From: Ruminococcus sp. OA3
Lineage (GTDB): Bacteria; Bacillota; Clostridia; Lachnospirales; Lachnospiraceae
DNA: 64,000 bases
NCBI RefSeq assembly: GCF_022440845.1
Contig: NZ_JAKNTO010000001.1
Coordinates: forward strand, 1,612,001-1,676,000
Direction of reading: 5' to 3'
The position numbers and the translations under genes are program-made. This document shows, one piece after another, positions 8,263 through 16,138 of the stretch; within the stretch, counting starts at the first letter, position 1; each line of letters begins with the position of its first letter. Below the pieces are notes generated by a model that was given only the letters and a program-made list of their open reading frames with translations, ran no database searches and had not been told where the DNA came from.

Positions 8263-9231
8263 ATGGATGTACGGGACGAAAATGGCTGGATGGTACCCTG
8301 TCATGGCGGTTATCTGGAATTTCCCAGGCAGGACAGCAGCGGAATTGCCGTGACGGTATGGAATCATATGATTTCTGTGAAACCACATCGACATAACTTT
8401 TTAGAATTTGCACTGATTACCAAGGGATACTGCATTCATGTATACAAGGGTGTTCAGGTCCCGCTGATTCCGGGAGATGTATTTCTGATTGAGCCCGGTG
8501 AGGAACACAGCTATGAGATTCAGGCTCCGATTGAACTGATCAACTGTCAGTTTTTTTCGGAGGAGCTGAGCCGGGAATGCAATGAGATGCTGGAAGGTGT
8601 GAAACAAAGAACCAATACCGTTTATGAAAAACGGGAAATACAGAACAGGTGGAATGAGCTGATTCAGGGGTTATCTGACTCGGAGGAGGACTTTAGCTTT
8701 CAGTCCCGGCAGAGTAATCTGAACCGTCAGGGGATTATCCATCTGAAAATGCAGGAGCGCAGGGAGATTGAATATCTTCTGAACAGTATGATGGAAGAAC
8801 AGGAGAAACGTGAGGAAGGGATGGAGCATATCAAGACTGCCTGTCTTCAGATGATTCTCGTGAAATTCAGGAGGATTCAAAGGCGTCAGCTCGAGCAGAG
8901 CAGTTATCACAAGGACTGCCGAAAAGAAAAGGTTTATGAGATACTGGCTTACATGGAGACGCATATAGCGGAAGAGCTGGATTTCAGGCAGATGGCGGAC
9001 AACGCTTGCTGGAGTGTTGGATATTTCCGATCGGTATTCAAGGACGTGACGGGGCTTACTCCTACTGAATACATGAACAGGCTGAGAATCCTGAAGTCGT
9101 TGGAATATATGCAGAAAGAGAACTTAAATGTATCGGAGGCAGCTGAACGTGTCGGATATTACGATCCTGCATATTACAGCCGGCTGTTTAAAAAGATCAT
9201 GGGGTATTCGCCGAGATATTTTAAAAAATAG
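8263..9231 (+). CDS. AraC-family regulator with N-terminal cupin sensor (copy 2)
   Basis: A 322-residue paralogue of the regulators at 2237 and 12306. Cupin: KPHRHNFLEFALITKGYC, LIPGDVFLIEPGEEHSY and ELINCQF. Two helix-turn-helix motifs: RQMADNACWSVGYFRSVF and VSEAAERVGYYDPAYYSRLF, ending GYSPRYFKK. The shared HRH and EEH histidines in copies 2 and 3 (SHA and HEFH in copy 1) suggest a metal- or ligand-binding cupin. It stands alone between a terminator and the UroD-fold genes, its likely targets. Its stop codon lies inside the first copy of a 20-base direct repeat that flanks the hairpin element downstream. Confidence 0.9.
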   Translation: MDVRDENGWMVPCHGGYLEFPRQDSSGIAVTVWNHMISVKPHRHNFLEFALITKGYCIHVYKGVQVPLIPGDVFLIEPGEEHSYEIQAPIELINCQFFSEELSRECNEMLEGVKQRTNTVYEKREIQNRWNELIQGLSDSEEDFSFQSRQSNLNRQGIIHLKMQERREIEYLLNSMMEEQEKREEGMEHIKTACLQMILVKFRRIQRRQLEQSSYHKDCRKEKVYEILAYMETHIAEELDFRQMADNACWSVGYFRSVFKDVTGLTPTEYMNRLRILKSLEYMQKENLNVSEAAERVGYYDPAYYSRLFKKIMGYSPRYFKK

Positions 9232-9333
9232 TAACCTCGAGAAGACCTCGCCAACTATTTTTTATGCATCGCACGTAAGCGACCAAAAATGGTCGCTAAA
9301 TGCTCGTAGCGATAAAAAATAGTAACCCGAGAG
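9223..9333. repeat. Hairpin element bounded by 20-base direct repeats
   Basis: AAAAAATAGTAACC(T)CGAGA occurs at 9223-9242 and again, with one base changed, at 9314-9333, a period of 91 bases. Between them is a long imperfect inverted repeat (ACTATTTTTTAT at 9254-9265 against ATAAAAAATAGT at 9312-9323) with a perfect inner stem AGCGACCA/TGGTCGCT. The first direct repeat covers the last codons and stop of the upstream regulator. It could be a small mobile (MITE-like) insertion with a target duplication, a tandem duplication, or a terminator; the T-rich arms support some terminator activity in both directions. Confidence 0.6.
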
Positions 9334-9346
9334 AAATCTGTGTTTT

Positions 9347-9401
9347 GTCCAAGTTTTAATCCGCGGTGTCCTAACATTTTCATATCCGTCTGTGCTATGC
9401 T
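9347..9401 (+). promoter_or_regulatory. AraC-type tandem operator and promoter of UroD-fold gene 1
   Basis: GTCCAAGTT starts at 9347 and GTCCTAA at 9368, 21 bases apart, followed by TATGCT at 9396-9401 (28 bases from the second GTCC). Sequence and geometry match the site at 3326-3379. No -35 element is seen. It is the likely binding site of one of the cupin-AraC regulators. Confidence 0.65.
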
Positions 9402-9456
9402 ATGATGCATAGGAGCTGTGGTGCAATCAACATACAATGTAAGGAGGAAATGTATA

Positions 9457-10680
9457 ATGTTGAAAAACGATATTCAGGTACTGAGGAACCTGGCGAATGA
9501 ACTGGCGGAACTGTCGACGCTTCCCATTATGAAAGAGAGAAAACAGCAGTGGTACAATCTGAATGCCCGGAAAGTTGACAAGCCAATGTTTTTAATGGGA
9601 GAATTCCCGTGGAATGAGATGAATGTAAATGATGAACTGACGCTTCGGTGTGAGGATCCTTTTTATCAGGAAATGGAGACCACACTCAGGCAGCTTCTGT
9701 ACCGGCATAAACACATTCAGGATGATTGGGTATACGAACCTTTCATCTACATACCAAAAGTAATTCGCGGCCTGAATTTTGGTCTGGATATCATCGAAGA
9801 AAAACTGACCAGGGATGACGGGAACGTGGTAGAAGCGCATTCTTATGTAAGCCAGCTGCAGGACTGGGACGATATTGAAAAGATTAAGGTTCCGGATTTT
9901 TATCTGGATGAAGAGGAGACAAAACGCAGGGAAGAGATGGCGAATGAGGCGGTCGGAGATATCCTGAAAGTCATCATGGACGGCCCGGAATATGAATACC
10001 GCCCGTGGGATCATTTTATGGAGTGGTCGGATATCGATACGCTGTACGATAAAATGTTGTTTGATGAGGACTGGGTACATGCGCTGATGCGTAAAACTAT
10101 TGATGTTCATCTGGAGACGATCAACAGGCTTAAGGATATGGATTGCCTGATGCGTCAGCAGCAGGTGGTTCACTGCACTGGTGCATGGACAGATCTGCTG
10201 CCGGAGAATCCGGAAAAACCGGAGTTGAAGGATGTATGGACATATGGTATGGCACAGATTCTGTATACTGTATCGCCGGAAATGCACAATGAATTTGAAT
10301 TCCAGTATGCCGGCGAGTGGTATGATAAGTTTGGTCTTGGCTACTATGGGTGCTGTGAACCTCTGGATGACCGTATGGAATATGTGAAACAGATCAAAGG
10401 AATCCACAAGATTTCAGTCAGTGCCTGGGTTAAGGATTTTGAACGGATCGCGGAGGAAATGGAAGGAAACTATGTATACTCAAATAAACCGGCTCCGGCT
10501 CTTGTGGCTGCACCGAACTGGAACCCGGAAACAGTCGAGGAAGATCTTCGTACGCGCCTGAATGCCGCACAGAAATATCATTGTCCGGTTGAGTTCACCT
10601 TAAAGGATATTTCTACAATCTGTTATGAACCGCAGCGTCTCACAAAATGGTCTGAGATCATGAGAAAAGTAATCGGATAA
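9457..10680 (+). CDS. Uroporphyrinogen-decarboxylase-fold protein, putative methyltransferase (copy 1)
   Basis: A 407-residue member of the UroD/MtaA superfamily. The N-terminal region has EFPWNEMNVNDELTLRCEDPF, and the C-terminal barrel has PEMHNEFEFQYAGEW, then LGYYGCCEPLDDRM with Cys299-Cys300-Glu301, then HKISVSAW. True HemE motifs (RQAGRYLPE near the N-terminus) are missing, so heme synthesis is unlikely. In the superfamily, MtaA/CmuA-type members hold zinc with His/Cys residues and move methyl groups to or from corrinoids; I take the CCE cluster as the candidate metal site. Substrate unknown. The start is ATG 9457 after AAGGAGG; an upstream in-frame GTG (9418) lacks a ribosome binding site. 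Regulated by the tandem operator upstream. Confidence 0.82.
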   Translation: MLKNDIQVLRNLANELAELSTLPIMKERKQQWYNLNARKVDKPMFLMGEFPWNEMNVNDELTLRCEDPFYQEMETTLRQLLYRHKHIQDDWVYEPFIYIPKVIRGLNFGLDIIEEKLTRDDGNVVEAHSYVSQLQDWDDIEKIKVPDFYLDEEETKRREEMANEAVGDILKVIMDGPEYEYRPWDHFMEWSDIDTLYDKMLFDEDWVHALMRKTIDVHLETINRLKDMDCLMRQQQVVHCTGAWTDLLPENPEKPELKDVWTYGMAQILYTVSPEMHNEFEFQYAGEWYDKFGLGYYGCCEPLDDRMEYVKQIKGIHKISVSAWVKDFERIAEEMEGNYVYSNKPAPALVAAPNWNPETVEEDLRTRLNAAQKYHCPVEFTLKDISTICYEPQRLTKWSEIMRKVIG

Positions 10681-10698
10681 TCTTCGTCAAATTTTATA

Positions 10699-10743
10699 AA
10701 AAAGCAGGTCAGAACTTATGCATAATTCTGAACTGCTTTTTTT
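10699..10743 (+). terminator. Terminator after UroD-fold gene 1
   Basis: AAAAAGCAG-G-TCAGAA pairs with TTCTGA-ACTGCTTTTT, followed by T residues. It splits the two UroD-fold genes into separate transcription units. The 150 bases between it and the next start hold a possible -10 (TATAAA at 10826, preceded by TGTGC as at 9391) but no clear GTCC half-sites. Confidence 0.88.
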
Positions 10744-10895
10744 GTGTGCAAAAGGAGTTGGGAAAACCTAAAAAAAATGATAGGATTCACAAAAAGGCTG
10801 TAGTGCATCGTATCGTGGTTTGTGCTATAAATATTATTAAGAGCTGAAATCGATTTCGTAAACCTGATGAAAAGACCTGAAAGGAGATTGTTTTA

Positions 10896-12227
10896 ATGAG
10901 TGTAGATACAGAAATATCCGTAAGCGGAGGGGAATTGTTCAGAGAACAGTATATGTACAAGCATCCCCCGGTTGCACAGATACACACGGCACTGAAGTTT
11001 TCTGATGAAGATAAGGCGGTACTTCGGAGACTGGCGGAAAAAGTTGCTGCCATTGCTGAGACAGACAGCATGAAAATCAAAAGAAAGTTATGGACAGAGA
11101 ATCATGACCTGAAAAGCACATATCCGGTTATTTTTGTGGATCCGGAAAATGGCTGGAATGAGATTATGACAGATGATGTGTTTGAATGTAAAGATCCGCT
11201 GGCCAGGACATGGGAGAATACACTTCGCAAAGATATCTATTCGGCCAAGATGATTAAGGATGACCGGGTGATCACAAAAGATTTCAACGTGCCGTGGTAT
11301 TATACAGATAATGGATTTGGTATTACTCCAAAAATCGAGTATACCGGTCAAAAGGGCGGATCTTACCATGTATTGCCCGCCATCGAGGATTACGAGGAAG
11401 ATTTTCCTAAAATGCATTTTCCGCAGATAACAGTGGATTGGGATAAGAGCAATCAGGTTATGGAGCTTGCCAAAGATACCTTTGGGGATATCCTGAACTG
11501 CCGATTCTCCATGAAATGGCACTGGGCAGACGATTTCTTAAATGAATTTGTTGCATTCCGCGGTATGGAAGATTTCATGTGTGACTTTGTGACGGACCCG
11601 GAATGGATTGAGCGTCTGATGACATTTATGACGGACGGCATCATGAAACGGTTCGATTATCTGGAAGAACAGGGACTTCTGTCCCTGAATAATGACAATA
11701 CGTATCTCGGAACCGGTGGTCAGGGATATACAACGGCACTTCCGGCTCCTGATTTTGACGGGAAAGTGCGTACGAAGGATATGTGGGTTACACTGCAGGC
11801 GCAGGAGACAGTGTCCTGTAATCCGGATATGTTCGGTGAATTTATCCTGCCGCATTTTAAACGTCTGGCTGAGCGGTTTGGGCTGGCTCATTACGGTTGC
11901 TGTGAACCGTACGATGTGCGCTGGAAATATCTGAAACAGATTCCGCACCTGAGGCACGTATCTGTATCACCCTGGGCAGATTATAAGACAGTTCCGGATT
12001 ATCTCGGCAAAGATTATATAGCAAGTGTTAAACTGAAACCAACGCCCCTTGCGATGCCGGATATGAATGAAGAGCATGTCAGAAGAGAATGCCGCAGGGC
12101 AGTGGAGGAGACTTACGGGGGTATCTGTGAATTTGTTATGAAAGACAACCATACAATCGGCAACAATCCAAATAATCTAATTCGATGGACACAGATTATG
12201 AGAGAGGAGATTGAGAGAAAGTACTGA
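10896..12227 (+). CDS. Uroporphyrinogen-decarboxylase-fold protein, putative methyltransferase (copy 2)
   Basis: A 443-residue paralogue of the proteins at 9457 and 28253, with an extra N-terminal stretch of about 40 residues. Conserved landmarks: GWNEIMTDD and ECKDPLARTWENTLR near the N-terminus, and FGLAHYGCCEPYDVRWKYLKQI (Cys335-Cys336-Glu337) and HVSVSPW in the C-terminal barrel. Its middle region has a glycine-rich GTGGQGYTTALP segment also seen in copy 3 (GSGAYGYSKELK) but not in copy 1. Copies 2 and 3 are therefore closer in design. It is inferred to transfer a methyl group from an unknown substrate to a corrinoid; no other catalytic evidence is visible. Ribosome binding site AAAGGAGA precedes the ATG. 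Confidence is high for the family, low for the reaction. Confidence 0.82.
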   Translation: MSVDTEISVSGGELFREQYMYKHPPVAQIHTALKFSDEDKAVLRRLAEKVAAIAETDSMKIKRKLWTENHDLKSTYPVIFVDPENGWNEIMTDDVFECKDPLARTWENTLRKDIYSAKMIKDDRVITKDFNVPWYYTDNGFGITPKIEYTGQKGGSYHVLPAIEDYEEDFPKMHFPQITVDWDKSNQVMELAKDTFGDILNCRFSMKWHWADDFLNEFVAFRGMEDFMCDFVTDPEWIERLMTFMTDGIMKRFDYLEEQGLLSLNNDNTYLGTGGQGYTTALPAPDFDGKVRTKDMWVTLQAQETVSCNPDMFGEFILPHFKRLAERFGLAHYGCCEPYDVRWKYLKQIPHLRHVSVSPWADYKTVPDYLGKDYIASVKLKPTPLAMPDMNEEHVRRECRRAVEETYGGICEFVMKDNHTIGNNPNNLIRWTQIMREEIERKY

Positions 12228-12245
12228 TCATATGTATTGATGAGG

Positions 12246-12281
12246 ACGCGGTGAGAACTGGTGGGGCAGTGTTCACCGCGT
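12246..12281 (+). terminator. Hairpin after UroD-fold gene 2, weak terminator or attenuator
   Basis: ACGCGGTGA pairs with TTCACCGCGT around a 17-base loop, followed by only three T residues. It lies between the stop of the UroD-fold gene and the start of the third AraC regulator, which has no separate strong promoter, so partial read-through into the regulator is plausible. Confidence 0.55.
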
Positions 12282-12305
12282 TTACTGCAAAAGGGGTTTT
12301 TACAA

Positions 12306-13292
12306 ATGAAAATGCGGGTTGTAGATAAAGACAATGGATGGGGAATCAGTCATAACGGAGAGTTTCTGGACTTTCCGAAACAGGACGATACCGGGATAGC
12401 TGTGACCATGTGGGCACATAAGGTTTCGGTAAAGCCGCACCGACATCATTTTCATGAATTTGCCATGATAACGAAAGGTTCTTGTCTTCATGAGTACAGA
12501 GGAGTTAAGGTATCTCTTGCACCGGGAGATATTTTCTTTATTGAGCCGGGAGAGCGGCATGGGTATGAAGTAAATTCAAGCCTTGAGCTCATTAACTGCC
12601 AGTTCTATCCTGAGATGCTGGGGGAAGAATGTAATATGACCCTGGATAAGGCAAAAAGCAGCATAGGACGCCTGTATCAGAATGAAGGGCTGGGCAAGCA
12701 GTGGGATGATCTTGTCCATGAGATGTTCAGCAAGGAGGAAGATTTTCAGAATGGAAAACTGAATCAGGTGAAATTAAATAAACAGGGCATTATTCATCTC
12801 AATATGCAGGAAAGGCGTGAGATTGAATACTGGCTGAATAAGATGATGCAGGAACAGGAATATCAGCAGGAAGGAATTAAATGTGTAAAATCGGCCTGTC
12901 TTCAGATGCTTCTGGTTTTTTTTCAGAGGATCCACTGCAAGAAGGAAGAGGCAAAAGGGGTAATTAAAGATACCCGTAAGGATGCGATTTACCGGGCGAT
13001 CGAGTATATGGAAAATCATCTGGAAGAAAAAATGGATATGGAAGAACTGGCAGCGAGTGTTTACTGGAGCAGCCGTCATTTCAGGACTGTCTTCAAGGAA
13101 GAGACCGGTATGACTCCGGTAGAATATCTGAACAGGATCCGTATCATTAAATCACTGGAATACCTGGAACGGAATCAATGTAATATAGCGGATGCAGCCG
13201 CCAGTGTAGGTATATATGATGCCAATTATTATACCCGCCTGTTTAAAAAAATACTGGGTTATTCACCCAAATATTTTAAAAGCATCCGGTGA
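12306..13292 (+). CDS. AraC-family regulator with N-terminal cupin sensor (copy 3)
   Basis: A 328-residue paralogue of copies 1 and 2. Cupin: KPHRHHFHEFAMITKGSC, LAPGDIFFIEPGERHGY and ELINCQFY. Helix-turn-helix motifs: MEELAASVYWSSRHFRTVF and IADAAASVGIYDANYYTRLF, ending GYSPKYFKSIR. The start at ATG 12306 gives an N-terminus aligned with copy 2 (VVDKDNGW against VRDENGW); an upstream in-frame GTG at 12261 lies inside the hairpin and has no ribosome binding site. It lies directly upstream of the second ABC transporter, its likely target. The three regulators share domain order and length, so they arose by duplication. Confidence 0.9.
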   Translation: MKMRVVDKDNGWGISHNGEFLDFPKQDDTGIAVTMWAHKVSVKPHRHHFHEFAMITKGSCLHEYRGVKVSLAPGDIFFIEPGERHGYEVNSSLELINCQFYPEMLGEECNMTLDKAKSSIGRLYQNEGLGKQWDDLVHEMFSKEEDFQNGKLNQVKLNKQGIIHLNMQERREIEYWLNKMMQEQEYQQEGIKCVKSACLQMLLVFFQRIHCKKEEAKGVIKDTRKDAIYRAIEYMENHLEEKMDMEELAASVYWSSRHFRTVFKEETGMTPVEYLNRIRIIKSLEYLERNQCNIADAAASVGIYDANYYTRLFKKILGYSPKYFKSIR

Positions 13293-13301
13293 GTAAAACA
13301 G

Positions 13302-13344
13302 AAGTGTGCAGGAAAACCTGATAAAGGTTTTTCTGCACTTTTTT
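13302..13344 (+). terminator. Terminator after AraC regulator copy 3
   Basis: A stem of AAGTG-TG-CAGGAAAACCT against AAGGTTTTTCTGCACTT, with a short GATA loop, is followed by T residues. It isolates the regulator from the ABC-2 operon. Confidence 0.85.
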
Positions 13345-13420
13345 GTGCAGCTAAAAAATGCACCAATTGCGCTGAATTGCAATCTTTTTATGAGAAAAAT
13401 GTGGGGAAAACATCTTTTTT

Positions 13421-13474
13421 GTGCTAATAGATATCCGGATTATCCAGAAGACAAAAGAGTGATTGTGGTATGAT
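13421..13474 (+). promoter_or_regulatory. Possible activator-dependent promoter of ABC-2 operon
   Basis: TATGAT at 13469-13474 has no -35 partner. GTGCTAA at 13421 (one mismatch to the GTCCTAA half-site) and ATCC at 13442 are 21 bases apart and sit 27 bases before the -10, matching the geometry of the operators at 3326 and 9347. Sequence match is weak, so this is tentative. The gap 13345-13570 otherwise holds only A/T-rich sequence. Confidence 0.4.
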
Positions 13475-13570
13475 AATAATATGTTCAAAATGCACAAAAA
13501 GCGTGGGGAACAGCAGCGCAAAAGGTCATAAATGACCAAAAAAAGAAATGAAATCGGAAGGAGGAGGGAA

Positions 13571-15082
13571 ATGGAAAAGGAGAGAGAAGAAGGGAAAAAC
13601 GTGCTGGAATTAAAGGACATCTCCAAATCGTTTCCTGGGGTAAAGGCACTGGACAACGTCAGCTTCACAGTCAGGGAGGGGACGGTACATGTACTCGCGG
13701 GCGAGAACGGCGCCGGAAAGTCCACACTGATCAAGATCATCAACGGGCTGTACGTGGCAGATAAAGGCGACCTGTTCCTGTACGGAAAAAAGATCACGGC
13801 GCATAACCCCAGGTATATGAACAGCATCGGCGTGGCGACCATCCATCAGGAGTTAAGCCCGGTACTGGACCTGACGATCGCAGAGAACATCTTTCTGGGC
13901 CGTGCACCGCTGACAAGGATTGGGACAATCCAGTGGAAAAAGATGTATGCCCAGGCGCAGGAGCTGATCGACAACTTCGGGTTCCACTATGATGCCAGGC
14001 GGACCATGCGTTCCCTGACGGTATCGGACATGCAGATCATCGAGATCATCAAGGCAATCTCCGTAAATGCGAAGGTCATCATCATGGATGAACCCACTTC
14101 CTCGATCACGGAGAGCGAGGTGGAGGTGCTCCATGAGAAGATCCGGATGCTGAAAAAGCAGGGGATCAGCTTCATCTATATCTCCCACAAGCTGGATGAG
14201 ATCGGGCAGATCGGGGATATGGTGACGATCCTGCGGGACGGGAAGGCGATCTCGACCCATAAGGTCGGGGAGATCACGACGGATGAGATCATCGCGAAGA
14301 TGGTGGGGCGCGAGATGACGAACGTGTACCCGCCGAAACACCCGAAGATCGGCGAGACGATCCTGGAAGTGAAGAACCTGACGCGGGAGGGCGTGTTTCA
14401 GGACGTGTCGTTTACCCTGCGTGCCGGGGAGATCCTTGGGATGTCCGGGCTGGTAGGGGCAGGGCGTACGGAAGTGGCGAGGGCGGTCTTCGGGCTGGAT
14501 AAGCTGCAGTCGGGCGAGATCTGGCTGAAGGGGAAAGAGGTGGAGATCCGCCATGTGCCGGATGCGATCCGGGCGGGGATCATCTACCTGTCGGAGGACA
14601 GGAAGGGCGAAGGCCTGGTGCTGTGCCGCTCGATCGGGGAGAATATCGCGCTGGCGAACCTGAAGCATTTCAGCCGCGGATTTTTGCTGAACCGGAAGCA
14701 GGAGGACCGGGAGGCAGCACAGATGTCCGAAAAGCTGACCGTCAAGGCGCCGTCGATCAAGACGAGCGCAGGATCTTTGAGCGGAGGGAACCAGCAGAAG
14801 GTGGTCATCGCGAAATGGCTGCTGCAGAACCCGACGGTGTTCATCATGGACGAGCCGACGCGGGGAATCGACGTCGGTGCGAAGTATGAGATCTATAAGA
14901 TCATGTGCGACCTGGCCCAGCAGGGGGCAGGGGTGATCATGATCTCGTCTGAGCTCCCGGAGATCATCGGTGTCTGTGACCGGGCACTGGTCATGGCGGA
15001 AGGCCGGATCACCGGGGAGGTGCAGGGGGACGACCTGACGCAGGAGAGGATTATGAGTTTTGCAATAGGAGGGCAGGCATGA
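13571..15082 (+). CDS. Ribose-type sugar ABC transporter ATP-binding protein (transporter 2)
   Basis: A 503-residue double ATPase, a close paralogue of the one at 4492 along its whole length. Walker A GENGAGKST, Walker B IIMDEPTSSIT, second-half LSGGNQQK and IMDEPTRGID; the first-half signature is again degenerate (LTVSDMQIIEI). The start is ATG 13571 after GGAGGAGGG; an earlier ATG (13532) has no ribosome binding site. The gene is noticeably richer in G and C at third codon positions than its paralogue: one 60-base stretch (14221-14280) has 38 G/C against 30 in a comparable stretch of the paralogue (5134-5193). The stop overlaps the permease start (ATGA). Confidence 0.93.
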   Translation: MEKEREEGKNVLELKDISKSFPGVKALDNVSFTVREGTVHVLAGENGAGKSTLIKIINGLYVADKGDLFLYGKKITAHNPRYMNSIGVATIHQELSPVLDLTIAENIFLGRAPLTRIGTIQWKKMYAQAQELIDNFGFHYDARRTMRSLTVSDMQIIEIIKAISVNAKVIIMDEPTSSITESEVEVLHEKIRMLKKQGISFIYISHKLDEIGQIGDMVTILRDGKAISTHKVGEITTDEIIAKMVGREMTNVYPPKHPKIGETILEVKNLTREGVFQDVSFTLRAGEILGMSGLVGAGRTEVARAVFGLDKLQSGEIWLKGKEVEIRHVPDAIRAGIIYLSEDRKGEGLVLCRSIGENIALANLKHFSRGFLLNRKQEDREAAQMSEKLTVKAPSIKTSAGSLSGGNQQKVVIAKWLLQNPTVFIMDEPTRGIDVGAKYEIYKIMCDLAQQGAGVIMISSELPEIIGVCDRALVMAEGRITGEVQGDDLTQERIMSFAIGGQA

Positions 15083-16044
15083 TGGTGAAGAGTAAAAAAG
15101 GCAGTTTTTCGGTGGCTGAATGTTACAGTAAATTTGGGATCGTATTGATCTTTGTATTGTTGTTTGTGATCATGTCGGCCGTGAACCGGAACTTTATCTC
15201 GGGGGTGAACTTAAGGAACGTTGTCCGGCAGGTCGTGGTGATCACGATTTTGGCATGCGGGGAGCAGCTGATGCTGATCTCGGGGATGGTGGACCTGTCG
15301 CCGGGGCGCGTGCTGGCGTTTGCGGGAACGCTGTCGGCGTACTGCATGATGAAGACGGGAAATTTGTTCCTGGCGTTGGTGGTAGGCCTGGCATGCGGCC
15401 TGCTGTTCGGTGCGATTAACGGGGCGCTGATCACGGCGTTTGACATCCCGCCGTTCATCGCAACGCTGGCATCCATGCAGATGGCGGACGGTGCGATCAT
15501 GGCGTTCACGGGGGGCCAGAACTATTCGAACCTCCCGGCATCGTTTAACTTCCTGGGGCAGGGTTACATCGGTTTCATCCCGTTCCCGGTGGTGATCATG
15601 ATCCTCGTGCTGGCGATCACGTACCTGATCCTGGCGTGGACGCCGATGGGGAGGTCGCTGTATGCGATCGGAGGCAACCAGGCGGCGGCGCTGGCATCCG
15701 GTATCCGTGTAAAGAGGTCCAAGTTCTTCGCGTGTGCGTTCGGCGGAGTCTGTACGGGGCTTGCAGGAATCCTGCTGATGGCGCGGATGAGTTCGGGGCA
15801 GCCGGCAGCCGGTGAAGGGATGGAGATGGATGCGATCACAGCCGTAATCGTGGGAGGAACGAGTATGAGCGGGGGTGTGGGGAATATCCTGAACACGATC
15901 GTGGGCTCCCTGATCATCGGTATCATCAAGAACTTCATGAACCTGCAGAACATCAACTCATCGTTCCAGGACATCGTACTGGGTATCCTGATCTGCGTGG
16001 CAGTTATCATCGATGTTCAGGTTCGTAAGGCGAATGCAAAATAA
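15079..16044 (+). CDS. Ribose-type sugar ABC transporter permease (transporter 2)
   Basis: A 321-residue RbsC-type membrane protein, closely similar to the permease at 5990 (shared ACGEQLM, DIPPFI, TGGQNYSNL, AITAVIVGGTSMSGG and NFMNLQNIN). About eight to ten membrane segments. It overlaps the ATPase gene by four bases. It shares the GC-rich codon pattern of that gene, while the next gene (binding protein) does not, so the composition change ends close to 16044. Confidence 0.93.
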   Translation: MMVKSKKGSFSVAECYSKFGIVLIFVLLFVIMSAVNRNFISGVNLRNVVRQVVVITILACGEQLMLISGMVDLSPGRVLAFAGTLSAYCMMKTGNLFLALVVGLACGLLFGAINGALITAFDIPPFIATLASMQMADGAIMAFTGGQNYSNLPASFNFLGQGYIGFIPFPVVIMILVLAITYLILAWTPMGRSLYAIGGNQAAALASGIRVKRSKFFACAFGGVCTGLAGILLMARMSSGQPAAGEGMEMDAITAVIVGGTSMSGGVGNILNTIVGSLIIGIIKNFMNLQNINSSFQDIVLGILICVAVIIDVQVRKANAK

Positions 16045-16138
16045 AAAGAGGTGATGCACGGACAGAGAATAAGAAAGCGGCATGAAACGAAAGAAAAGCA
16101 GCAAAAACGAAGATGAAGTATTGAGAAGGAGAGAAAAA

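Noticed and set aside
9592-10407. 271-codon minus-strand frame opposite UroD-fold gene 1
   Set aside because: Antisense shadow of a conserved coding sequence without start signals.
9457-10680. Assignment of UroD-fold proteins to heme biosynthesis (HemE)
   Set aside because: HemE N-terminal RQAGRYLPE motif and neighbouring heme genes are missing, and there are three diverged copies in sugar operons.
10741-10831. Third GTCC-type tandem operator before UroD-fold gene 2
   Set aside because: The -10 region (TGTGCTATAAA) resembles that of UroD-fold gene 1, but no GTCC pair with 21-base spacing is present.
13853-14668. 271-codon minus-strand frame opposite the transporter 2 ATPase
   Set aside because: It exists because that gene is GC-rich at third positions; the translation is Arg/Asp/His-rich and resembles nothing.
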